Shown one piece after another: positions 1-5,107 of a stretch of 5,913 nt of DNA (its first letter is position 1; every line of letters begins with the position of its first letter). A model generated the notes under the pieces. It did no database searches. It had not been told where the DNA came from and saw nothing but the letters and a program-made list of their open reading frames with translations. The stretch is taken from positions 5,290-11,202 of the forward strand of contig MHDY01000119.1 of NCBI GenBank assembly GCA_001803705.1. The letters are read 5' to 3'. Source of the stretch: Nitrospirae bacterium GWC2_56_14. GTDB lineage: Bacteria > Nitrospirota > UBA9217. A program made the translations under genes and the position numbers.

Positions 1-918
1 GTCGGCGTCATAGGCGAGGTTGAACCGGGTGGCCTTCGGGTCGATGCCGGGATAGCTTTCAACCTTCAGAACGCTTCCCGCGCCCGTCCCGTCGGAACTC
101 TTGTCCAGGGCCGCTTTCTCGATGATGTAGCTGTCCTTGTCCTCGGTCGAGAACTTCAGCACGACCTTGTTGTTCATCACCGGGTCGCGCTCGGCGTTCA
201 GGAAACCCTTGTAAAGCACGGTCGACAGGGTTTGTTTGTCAAGGGCCTTGAAATTGGTCTTGAAGATGCCATAGGGCGGGGCCGTGTCTGCGCCCTCGGT
301 GATGACCATTTGCGCGGTGATCACCGTGTCCGGTTCGCCAGGCCTGGGCGGGGAATGCACCCATACCCGGACAACGTGCGGCGCTTGAGCGCTCGTGCGG
401 TATGAATCAACGGTCCAGGTCTCATACTGGGGCATGGTGGACCCCGATGACTGGTCCGTCGAGGACTGGCCGGCGCTCGAAGCGCTGTCCCGGCTGCTGC
501 TGCAGAGGTTCTTGTCCACTTGTGCGCGATAGGGTCCTTTGTTCAGCATCAGGTCGTACCGCGACTGGCCTATCATGCACAGGATCTCGTTTACCGAACG
601 GAACGATTCGAGCGAGCGCTCATTGACGTAAACACTGACCTTATCGCTGGCATAATCGGAGGAAGAAGTAAGGTCGGTGATCACGACCGCACCGAAGAGA
701 AGCGGTGCGATGCTTTGCTTCCCGGCCGGCAGGGGCTTGCCGCTGCTCGTGGAGGTTTGGGGCGTGACGACGCTTACCTTGTCGGTGACAAGGAGCGGAG
801 AAAGACCGATGAGATTGGATGGCGCACCACCGCCATCTCCTTTACCGGTGCATGAAGCACACAGGATCGCCATGAGACAGGCCAGAATGCCCACTGTTAG
901 TATCTTAGATGACCACAT
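1..918 (-). CDS. Putative outer lipoprotein of unknown function, 3' end missing (runs off left edge)
   Basis: The minus strand is open for 306 codons from the ATG at 918 to the window edge without a stop, so the C-terminus is missing. The N-terminus looks like a type II (lipoprotein) signal peptide: MWSSK, then a hydrophobic stretch at about residues 6-20, then a lipobox-like LCASC with Cys23 as the predicted lipidated residue. The -3 position is Cys20 rather than the usual Leu, so the lipobox is slightly atypical. After Cys23 comes a Gly-rich tether (TGKGDGGGAP), a folded-looking part, a Ser-rich linker at about 139-160, and a further hydrophilic domain. The related strings TDKVSVV (46-52) and SDKVSVYV (91-98) recur. 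It somewhat resembles uncharacterised large lipoproteins of Geobacter-type bacteria (YDLMLNKGPYRAQVDKNLC, PYGIFKTNFKAL), recalled rather than searched. The start is set by GGGGAGG five bases upstream. An in-frame ATG at 966 would add 16 residues but has no ribosome binding site and would bury the signal peptide. Function unknown. Confidence 0.82.
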   Translation of the reverse strand, partial: MWSSKILTVGILACLMAILCASCTGKGDGGGAPSNLIGLSPLLVTDKVSVVTPQTSTSSGKPLPAGKQSIAPLLFGAVVITDLTSSSDYASDKVSVYVNERSLESFRSVNEILCMIGQSRYDLMLNKGPYRAQVDKNLCSSSRDSASSAGQSSTDQSSGSTMPQYETWTVDSYRTSAQAPHVVRVWVHSPPRPGEPDTVITAQMVITEGADTAPPYGIFKTNFKALDKQTLSTVLYKGFLNAERDPVMNNKVVLKFSTEDKDSYIIEKAALDKSSDGTGAGSVLKVESYPGIDPKATRFNLAYDAD

Positions 919-923
919 GATTG

Positions 924-930
924 CCTCCCC
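924..930 (-). promoter_or_regulatory. Ribosome binding site of the lipoprotein gene
   Basis: Read on the minus strand this is GGGGAGG, five bases before the ATG at 918. It decides between that ATG and the in-frame ATG at 966, which is preceded by a T-run and has no purine-rich element. Confidence 0.7.
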
Positions 931-1000
931 TATCGCTGATTTTATTCGAGCAAAGGCCCCTATCATGAAAAAACATATGCGCAGGACCAATGGTTCATTA

Positions 1001-1018
1001 TTGACAATGCAGTGTCAA
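1001..1018. repeat. 18-bp near-perfect palindrome, candidate operator
   Basis: TTGACAATGCAGTGTCAA reads almost identically on both strands: TTGACA and TGTCAA arms around a TGCA centre, with one mismatched pair (1007/1012). It lies in the divergent spacer, 83 bp upstream of the lipoprotein ATG and 171 bp upstream of the uvrB ATG. The symmetry fits a binding site for a dimeric regulator, but which protein would bind is not known. On either strand TTGACA also equals a sigma70 -35 box, although no good -10 box follows at 16-18 bp. Confidence 0.5.
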
Positions 1019-1136
1019 AATACAAGTGAATTTTACCAGGTTCTAAAATATTCAATTATCATGAATTGCAAGGGCAATGCCTGCTGGAATACACGGAAAA
1101 TCAGCAGGTTGCAATTGTCGCCATGCGGCGCGTTCG

Positions 1137-1160
1137 GTGTCAAGCGAGACGGATTGACAC
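1137..1160. repeat. Inverted repeat GTGTCAA-N10-TTGACAC over the uvrB -35 box, candidate operator
   Basis: Perfect 7-bp arms (1137-1143 and 1154-1160) are separated by 10 bp. The right arm contains the TTGACA used as the -35 box of the proposed uvrB promoter, so a protein bound here would block RNA polymerase. The half-sites match those of the palindrome at 1001-1018 but face the opposite way. No E. coli-type (CTGT-N8-ACAG) or Bacillus-type (GAAC-N4-GTTC) LexA box is visible nearby. Confidence 0.45.
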
Positions 1161-1183
1161 ATCCCTGTGGAGTAGAGTACTAT
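1154..1183 (+). promoter_or_regulatory. Candidate sigma70 promoter of uvrB (possibly leaderless)
   Basis: A consensus -35 box TTGACA (1154-1159) is followed after 18 bp by TACTAT (1178-1183), which matches four of six bases of TATAAT. The expected transcription start, about 6-8 bases past the -10 box, falls at about 1189-1191, on the A, T or G of the UvrB ATG. The mRNA would then have essentially no 5' leader, which agrees with the lack of a well-spaced Shine-Dalgarno sequence (the nearest GGAG is 16 bases from the ATG). Confidence 0.5.
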
Positions 1184-1188
1184 TCAGC

Positions 1189-3195
1189 ATGCCGAAATTC
1201 AAGATCACATCGGAGTTTGTCCCCACCGGAGACCAGCCGCAGGCCATTGAAAAGCTCGCGGACGGGATACGGGCGGGCCAGAAGCACCAGGTCCTGCTCG
1301 GCGTGACCGGTTCGGGCAAGACCTTTACCATGGCCAACGTGGTCGAAAAGGTCCAGAAACCCACGCTCGTGATCGCCCACAACAAGACGCTGGCTGCGCA
1401 GCTCTACAACGAGTTCAAGGAGCTCTTTCCGGACAATGCCGTGGAGTATTTTGTGTCGTACTACGACTATTACCAGCCCGAGGCGTACCTCCCCACCACG
1501 GACACCTATATTGAAAAGGATTCGTCCATCAACGAGCAGATCGACCGCATGCGCCATTCGGCGACCAATTCGCTTTTTGAGCGGAACGACGTGATCGTCG
1601 TCTCCTCGGTCTCGTGCATTTACGGCCTGGGCTCGCCCGAAGCGTACCACGGCATGCTGCTGTTCCTGGAAAAGGGGCAGCGCATCGAGCGCAACATCCT
1701 GCTCCGCAAGCTGGTGGACATCCAGTACGAGCGGAACGACTATGATTTTCACCGAGGCACGTTCCGCGCACGCGGCGACGTGGTCGAGATCTTCCCAGCG
1801 TCCTATGAGAGCACGGCCATCCGGATCGAGCTGTTCGGCGACGAGATCGACGCGATTGCGGAGTTCGACCCGCTCCTGGGCACGCCGCTCCGGAAGCTCG
1901 ACAAGATCGCCGTGTATCCGAACTCCCATTACGTGATCCCCGAGTCGCGCATGAAGACGGCCATGGACGGCATTCACGAAGAACTCCGGGAGCGCATCCA
2001 GCAGTTCCGCAAGGCCAACAAGCTCATCGAAGCGCAGCGCATCGAGCAGCGCACCATGTTCGATCTCGAGATGATCCAGGAGATGGGCTACTGCCACGGC
2101 ATCGAGAACTATTCCCGTCACCTTTCGGGACGGTCTCCGGGCGAGCCGCCGCCGACCCTGATCGACTACTTCCCCAAGGACTATCTCCTCGTCGTAGACG
2201 AGTCCCATGCCACTATTCCGCAGATCGGCGGCATGTATAACGGCGACCGCGCGCGCAAGATGAACCTCGTTGAATACGGCTTTCGCCTGCCGTCCGCGCT
2301 CGACAACCGGCCGCTCAATTTCGCTGAGTTCGAGGAGCGGGTGCATCAGACCGTGTACGTGTCGGCGACGCCGGCTGATTTTGAGGTGGAAAAGTCCGGC
2401 AAGCGGATCATCGAGCAGGTCATCAGGCCCACGGGTCTTACGGACCCGGAGATAACGATCAGACCGGCCACGGGACAGGTCGACGATCTGTTGAACGAAG
2501 TGAGGAAACGGGCCGAGGCGCATGAGCGCGTGCTGGTCACCACGCTCACGAAGCGCATGGCAGAGGATCTGACCGAGCACTATAAGGAATTGAACGTGAA
2601 GGTCGCCTATCTGCACTCCGACATCGACACCCTGGAGCGGGTCGACATCATTCGCGACCTGCGCATGGGCAAGTATGATGTTCTGATCGGCATCAACCTT
2701 CTGCGCGAAGGATTGGACATCCCAGAGGTTTCGCTCGTCGCCATCCTGGACGCGGACAAGGAAGGGTTCCTGCGCTCCACGCGCTCGCTTATCCAGACCA
2801 TGGGCCGCGCAGCCCGGCATGTGCACGGTGAAGTGATCCTCTATGCGGAAAAGATGACCGACTCCATGCGGAACGCCATTGCCGAAACGAACCGGCGCCG
2901 TACGGTGCAGGAAACGTACAATAAAGAACACGACATCACGCCGCAGTCCATCAGGAAGAACATCCAGAGCGCCCTGCGCACGGTGTACGAACAGGATTAC
3001 TTCACGGTCCCCATCGCCGCCGAGGACGCCGGCGAGTATGTTCCCACCGTCGATATCCCGGCCCTGATCGCGCGGCTCGACAAACAGATGCGCGCTGCGG
3101 CAAAGGAGCTTGATTTCGAGACCGCGGCCGAGCTCAGGGACAAGATCAGGTCGCTGCGCCGGCAGGAAATGGCGGTAGGGGTGAAGGTGGAGTAG
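1189..3195 (+). CDS. uvrB: UvrABC system protein B (excinuclease ABC subunit B)
   Basis: UvrB is the DNA damage-verifying, helicase-like ATPase of nucleotide excision repair. UvrA loads it at lesions, and it then recruits UvrC for dual incision in the cytoplasm. The 668 residues match the usual family length (E. coli 673). Visible in order: the N-terminal MPKFKITSEFVPTGDQPQAI; Walker A GVTGSGKT (38-45, Lys44); the DNA-clamping beta-hairpin region with its tyrosines in YYDYYQPEAYLP (91-102); the Walker B-like DESH (337-340); motif V REGLDIPEVSL; motif VI QTMGRAAR (536-543); and a C-terminal UVR motif (about 630-661) that binds UvrC. No key residue is missing and no frameshift is seen. The frame stays open upstream to an ATG at 1066, but the family N-terminus aligns with Met at 1189, so the earlier start is rejected. 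It is monocistronic by context, with no uvrA or uvrC nearby. Confidence 0.98.
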   Translation: MPKFKITSEFVPTGDQPQAIEKLADGIRAGQKHQVLLGVTGSGKTFTMANVVEKVQKPTLVIAHNKTLAAQLYNEFKELFPDNAVEYFVSYYDYYQPEAYLPTTDTYIEKDSSINEQIDRMRHSATNSLFERNDVIVVSSVSCIYGLGSPEAYHGMLLFLEKGQRIERNILLRKLVDIQYERNDYDFHRGTFRARGDVVEIFPASYESTAIRIELFGDEIDAIAEFDPLLGTPLRKLDKIAVYPNSHYVIPESRMKTAMDGIHEELRERIQQFRKANKLIEAQRIEQRTMFDLEMIQEMGYCHGIENYSRHLSGRSPGEPPPTLIDYFPKDYLLVVDESHATIPQIGGMYNGDRARKMNLVEYGFRLPSALDNRPLNFAEFEERVHQTVYVSATPADFEVEKSGKRIIEQVIRPTGLTDPEITIRPATGQVDDLLNEVRKRAEAHERVLVTTLTKRMAEDLTEHYKELNVKVAYLHSDIDTLERVDIIRDLRMGKYDVLIGINLLREGLDIPEVSLVAILDADKEGFLRSTRSLIQTMGRAARHVHGEVILYAEKMTDSMRNAIAETNRRRTVQETYNKEHDITPQSIRKNIQSALRTVYEQDYFTVPIAAEDAGEYVPTVDIPALIARLDKQMRAAAKELDFETAAELRDKIRSLRRQEMAVGVKVE

Positions 3196-3215
3196 GGGCC
3201 GGCCCCCGGCTTTCT
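3195..3215 (+). terminator. Possible weak rho-independent terminator after uvrB
   Basis: The stem GCCGG (3198-3202) and CCGGC (3206-3210) with a CCC loop is followed by TTTCT, starting two bases after the uvrB stop codon. The overlapping GGGGCCGGCCCC (3195-3206) is itself a 12-bp palindrome. The stem is very GC-rich but only 5 bp long and the T-run is short and interrupted, so termination may be partial. Confidence 0.4.
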
Positions 3216-3383
3216 GTCATTGCTCCTGATCATTCGTCAACGTGGGTACTGTTTCATGCGGTCATCTGTGCAACGCTCTCCGATTTCTCTCCTGTCTCCA
3301 AAGACCCTCTTCTGAAATAACGTATTGATAAAAAATATTTTTCCCACCGGATGCGCCTGTAAATTTTTCGGCAGCGGCTGGAT
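3196..3383. other. Non-coding spacer between uvrB and the membrane protein gene
   Basis: No convincing gene lies here. An ATG at 3256 opens only 19 codons and lacks a ribosome binding site. The stretch contains the hairpin just after uvrB and a 12-bp palindromic AT tract, AAAAATATTTTT (3331-3342), about 40 bp upstream of the promoter at 3384. That position would suit an upstream AT-rich or protein-binding element, but nothing more specific can be supported. Confidence 0.4.
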
Positions 3384-3412
3384 TTGAAACAGGAGACAAT
3401 AGTTGCTATACT
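3384..3412 (+). promoter_or_regulatory. Sigma70 promoter with extended -10 box for the membrane protein gene
   Basis: TTGAAA (3384-3389, five of six to consensus) is followed by exactly 17 bp and TATACT (3407-3412, five of six), with the extended -10 dinucleotide TG at 3404-3405. It is the best promoter in the window. The predicted start is near 3419, giving a leader of about 53 bases. Confidence 0.72.
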
Positions 3413-3433
3413 TAATGTAAAGGTCGGTTTCTT

Positions 3434-3475
3434 ATGCGCTGCGGTACTGAGGTGATGAAAGGAGGTGCGGCATGA
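3434..3475 (+). CDS. Possible 13-codon upstream ORF overlapping the next start codon
   Basis: ATG at 3434 reads MRCGTEVMKGGAA and stops at TGA 3473-3475, so the stop overlaps the downstream ATG as ATGA. Such overlaps often couple translation. The only ribosome-binding candidate is AAAGG at 3419-3423, ten bases upstream and probably at the very 5' end of the mRNA. The ORF also spans the Shine-Dalgarno of the next gene, so its reading could be chance. Confidence 0.2.
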   Translation: MRCGTEVMKGGAA

Positions 3476-3918
3476 GAAGGGGACTGGAAGAACAATTCAA
3501 CCAGGAAGTGGAAAACTACCGGAAAGCCCTTCTTTACCATGCACGGATCAGCGACTGGGAAACGTTCAAGGCAAAGGCCGGTAAAATGTTCGACTATGTG
3601 GAAGCCATCGAGTATTCGGAACTGGAAAGGAGATTTTTCACGAACTTTAACGTTATCCTTATTGCGCTGATCGCGATCGTCATCGCTCTTTTTAAGGTGG
3701 ATTTTGCGGTCACGCCTGATCTGATGCGGATTAAGAACGTCATGATACTGGCAGGTCTCGGAGCGAGCAGCTTCGAGCTGTATTTCTACCTCGACTACAA
3801 GATCTATATGAGGGTCAAGACGGTCTATTATCCGAAGCGCCGCGAGAAATTCATCAAAAATATCGAAAACGACTTTCGGGCCTACGTGCTCCAGGCGGAA
3901 GAGCGCAAGGCAGCATGA
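3472..3918 (+). CDS. Small membrane protein with two transmembrane segments, unknown function
   Basis: This 148-residue protein is not recognised. The N-terminal 53 residues are hydrophilic, helical and acidic/basic mixed (EEQFNQEVENYRKALLYHARISDWETFKAKAGKMFDYV in short stretches), suggesting a cytoplasmic helical domain. Two hydrophobic segments follow at about 55-74 (FFTNFNVILIALIAIVIALF) and about 90-107 (VMILAGLGASSFELYFYL), joined by a short polar loop with an Asp-Pro-Asp-like turn. The C-terminal 40 residues are rich in Lys and Arg (KIYMRVK, YPKRREKF), which by the positive-inside rule puts both ends in the cytoplasm. A near-ideal Shine-Dalgarno AAAGGAGGT (3458-3466) lies five bases before the ATG, so high translation is expected. 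It has its own promoter, and the next gene also has its own promoter element. Real gene: very likely. Function: none can be given. Confidence 0.88.
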   Translation: MRRGLEEQFNQEVENYRKALLYHARISDWETFKAKAGKMFDYVEAIEYSELERRFFTNFNVILIALIAIVIALFKVDFAVTPDLMRIKNVMILAGLGASSFELYFYLDYKIYMRVKTVYYPKRREKFIKNIENDFRAYVLQAEERKAA

Positions 3919-3950
3919 GCGCCCGGATACGCACCATAAATCTCGCCTCA

Positions 3951-3994
3951 ATGGGTGGCTTTGAGTCTGTGAGCGAAGCTTCGGCTTAACCCAT
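3951..3994 (+). other. Hairpin with UUCG-capped inner stem downstream of the membrane protein gene
   Basis: Outer arms ATGGGT (3951-3956) and ACCCAT (3989-3994) pair perfectly. Inside, AAGC (3976-3979) and GCTT (3984-3987) enclose TTCG, giving the exceptionally stable C(UUCG)G tetraloop. GCTT at 3958-3961 (GGCTT region) could pair with the same AAGC, so two folds compete. There is no T-run, so this is not a classical intrinsic terminator. It may protect the 3' end of the mRNA or help factor-dependent termination. Confidence 0.35.
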
Positions 3995-4070
3995 CCCCGA
4001 TACTATAACGCCTGATCCTCCTCACCAGTGCATTGCGTATTCCGTAATCCTTCCACTTTCTCCGAAAACT

Positions 4071-4079
4071 TGCTATCCT
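4071..4079 (+). promoter_or_regulatory. Candidate extended -10 promoter of the 163-residue gene
   Basis: TGCTATCCT has the extended TG plus a TATCCT -10 box. No good -35 box is found 17 bp upstream (TTCCAC). Support comes from its likeness to the promoter at 3401-3423: 18 of 23 positions agree between 3401-3423 and 4068-4090, continuing into the predicted start region (TAAGG or AAAGG). The start would be near 4086, giving a leader of about 130 bases. Confidence 0.5.
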
Positions 4080-4096
4080 TTATATTAAGGAATGCA

Positions 4097-4148
4097 GGGT
4101 TGCCGTTGAGCGGAGAAGGCGCACCGCCGACTCGAGGGCCGGCAATCC
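4097..4148 (+). ncRNA. Structured 5' leader hairpin, no known riboswitch recognised
   Basis: GGGTTGCCG (4097-4105) pairs with CGGCAATCC (4140-4148) as nine consecutive pairs including one G-U. Directly inside, TTGAG (4106-4110) pairs with CTCGA (4131-4135), leaving GGGC bulged on the 3' side. The apex has GGCG-CAC-CGCC (4118-4128) or the competing CGG/CCG pairing. The stem starts about 11 bases past the predicted transcription start and ends 69 bases before the ATG at 4218. It does not match any riboswitch consensus I can recall, including c-di-GMP, cobalamin, SAM or THF. It may act as a regulatory or stabilising leader. Confidence 0.4.
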
Positions 4149-4217
4149 ATGGGCAAGATCGTTCTGCAGGTTGGGGATTAGCAGGGTCGGTCCCGATGAC
4201 CTGGAAAGGGAAATGCC

Positions 4218-4709
4218 ATGAACATTGAACTCTCAACAAAAGAATACCGCGACCTGCTGGACATTCTCCATATCGCCGACGTGGTCCTGTCCGGACACCG
4301 GCGCGAAAAGGACATTCGCCGCAAGCAGCACCTCGAGCTCATTCGTAAGCTCTATGCCCTTGCGCAAGGCGAAGGACTTGAGCGGTTGATCGGTTATAAC
4401 GAACGCGTGAAAGCGTACATCCCGACCGCGGAATTTGAAGCAAGCAGCCTGGCGCACGTCGCCATCGATGAGTTTGGCGACCACCTCTTTTGGGACCAGC
4501 TGATAAGCAGATTATCGGCGCGGGACGCGGCGCAGATCGCGGGCGGGACCGAACGCCTCAACACCCTGAGCGAGAGCGATCGTGAGGCTCTGGAAGGACC
4601 CATCAGGCAGCGCTATGTCCAGGAATTTGCAACGAATGGAGTAGCCAGCCTGGAGGTCGTCGAACGCTTCGGCATAGGCGAGAGGACGCAAGTCAGGACC
4701 TCGGACTGA
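4218..4709 (+). CDS. Conserved-looking soluble hypothetical protein, 163 residues
   Basis: The protein begins MNIELSTKEYRDLLDILHIADVVL and carries no signal peptide or membrane segment, so it is probably cytoplasmic. The first 60 residues look helical with regular leucines. A central part contains KAYIPTAEFEASSLAHVAIDEFGDHLFWDQLISRLSARDAA (about 65-105, shown in outline), rich in acidic and aromatic residues around DEFGDHLFWDQL. The last 50 residues are also helical and charged. I recall similar uncharacterised proteins with an N-terminal xIELxxxEYRxLLDxLxIADWVL-like pattern in Geobacter-type and related bacteria, but no function is known to me. The ATG at 4218 is preceded at seven bases by AAAGGG. 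A minimal ATG-CCA-TGA at 4213-4221 overlaps the start. Upstream are an extended -10 promoter and a long structured leader, so regulation after transcription starts is plausible. Gene reality is well supported by length, coding bias and ribosome binding site. Confidence 0.85.
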   Translation: MNIELSTKEYRDLLDILHIADVVLSGHRREKDIRRKQHLELIRKLYALAQGEGLERLIGYNERVKAYIPTAEFEASSLAHVAIDEFGDHLFWDQLISRLSARDAAQIAGGTERLNTLSESDREALEGPIRQRYVQEFATNGVASLEVVERFGIGERTQVRTSD

Positions 4710-4739
4710 TCAGACGGACCAAGCGAGGAACTCTCCTGG

Positions 4740-4756
4740 GCCGATCGACCATCGGC
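4740..4756 (+). other. Short hairpin after the 163-residue gene
   Basis: GCCGAT (4740-4745) and ATCGGC (4751-4756) form a perfect 6-bp stem with loop CGACC, 30 bases past the stop codon at 4709. No T-run follows, so it is at best an mRNA-stabilising or factor-dependent terminator element. Confidence 0.3.
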
Positions 4757-4815
4757 ATGAAAAGGATCATTTCGGCGGAAAGTCCGGAGGAGTGTCGGGT
4801 TTCGGCGGCCACGCG

Positions 4816-4846
4816 AAAAAAAGAGGCACATCTACCCGTGCCTCTT
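4816..4846 (-). terminator. Strong rho-independent terminator on the minus strand
   Basis: On the minus strand AAGAGGCAC (4846-4838) pairs perfectly with GTGCCTCTT (4829-4821) around an 8-base loop, and the stem runs straight into seven T residues (4822-4816). It lies about 50 bases past the stop codon of the 59-residue minus-strand gene and so ends its transcript. On the plus strand the same stem is followed by CCCC instead of T, so it works mainly in one direction. Confidence 0.85.
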
Positions 4847-4851
4847 CCCCT

Positions 4852-4865
4852 CCCCGTATACGGGG
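4852..4865. repeat. 14-bp perfect palindrome CCCCGTATACGGGG followed by ACAGTTTTT
   Basis: The palindrome is perfect on both strands. Read on the plus strand it continues as GGGGACAGTTTTT, so a 5-T run (4870-4874) follows four bases after the arm and could add plus-strand termination. The GGGGACAG string next to a palindrome also recalls the dispersed elements found near IS200-like (REP-associated) transposases in many Gram-negative genomes. That resemblance is from memory. Confidence 0.45.
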
Positions 4866-4896
4866 ACAGTTTTTCCCAAAGCCGCTCAGCGACATT

Positions 4897-5076
4897 TCAG
4901 GCGGCCTTTTTCAGTTTTTCGAGCACATTCTTCAGCGCTTCCTCGTCTATTTTCAGCTCATCGCGGTTGTTCTTCCGCATGCCCGAGGCCACCAGTTCCC
5001 TGATCTGCGGGATCGTGGTCTCCTCCAGTTCGTGAACGAGCAGGTCCCGTTCCTTCTTGTCCAGATCGATAATCAT
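4897..5076 (-). CDS. 59-residue charged helical protein, unknown function
   Basis: A short minus-strand gene from ATG at 5076 to TGA at 4897. The protein starts MIIDLDKKERDLLVHELEET and ends KIDEEALKNVLEKLKKAA. It has no membrane segment. Most residues are Leu, Glu, Lys, Asp or Arg, suggesting two amphipathic helices around a central region with Gly and Asn (SGMRKNNRD, residues 31-39). It recalls the small uncharacterised proteins of 55-65 residues with the pattern L(T/D)xxERDLLxxxLEExxxxLRxEI and a C-terminal Leu-Lys-rich helix, common in several Gram-negative phyla. That family likeness is an inference from memory. Expression signals are unusually complete: AAAGAGGTG (5092-5084) seven bases before the ATG, an extended -10 promoter about 62-67 bases upstream, and a strong terminator about 50 bases past the stop. 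Overlapping plus-strand reading frames are low-complexity Ser/Phe-rich shadows. Confidence 0.82.
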   Translation of the reverse strand: MIIDLDKKERDLLVHELEETTIPQIRELVASGMRKNNRDELKIDEEALKNVLEKLKKAA

Positions 5077-5107
5077 ACTTGTTCACCTCTTTTCCTTCGG
5101 TGCGTCT

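Noticed and set aside
1066..1188. Upstream extension of uvrB to the in-frame ATG at 1066
   Set aside because: The extra 41 residues match nothing in UvrB, lie in the AT-rich spacer over the inverted repeats and promoter, and the family N-terminus starts at Met 1189.
1081..1188. LexA (SOS) box for uvrB
   Set aside because: No CTGT-N8-ACAG or GAAC-N4-GTTC site was found, and a Myxococcus-type consensus ending in TTCAGC matched only partly (about 11 of 17). Not enough to call.
402..1306. Several plus-strand frames over the left end (402-626, 520-855, 677-1306)
   Set aside because: They are shadows of the minus-strand lipoprotein gene, which has a signal peptide and a ribosome binding site. The plus frames have neither and look like random translation.
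1180..2931. Long minus-strand open frame (583 codons) opposite uvrB
   Set aside because: It lies entirely antisense to a textbook uvrB. Its composition (many His, Arg, Val, Asp) is what a GC-rich third-position gene gives when read on the other strand, and it has no recognisable domain.
3256..3315. 19-codon ORF after uvrB
   Set aside because: No ribosome binding site, no coding bias and no promoter.
4003..4239. Small frames on both strands in the leader of the 163-residue gene
   Set aside because: Neither has a good ribosome binding site and the composition is not protein-like. Base-paired leader structure explains the GC-rich stretch better.
4770..4808. 9-bp direct repeat TTTCGGCGG, copies 30 bp apart
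   Set aside because: Short and GC-rich, with only two copies. Expected by chance in such sequence, and not linked to a gene start.
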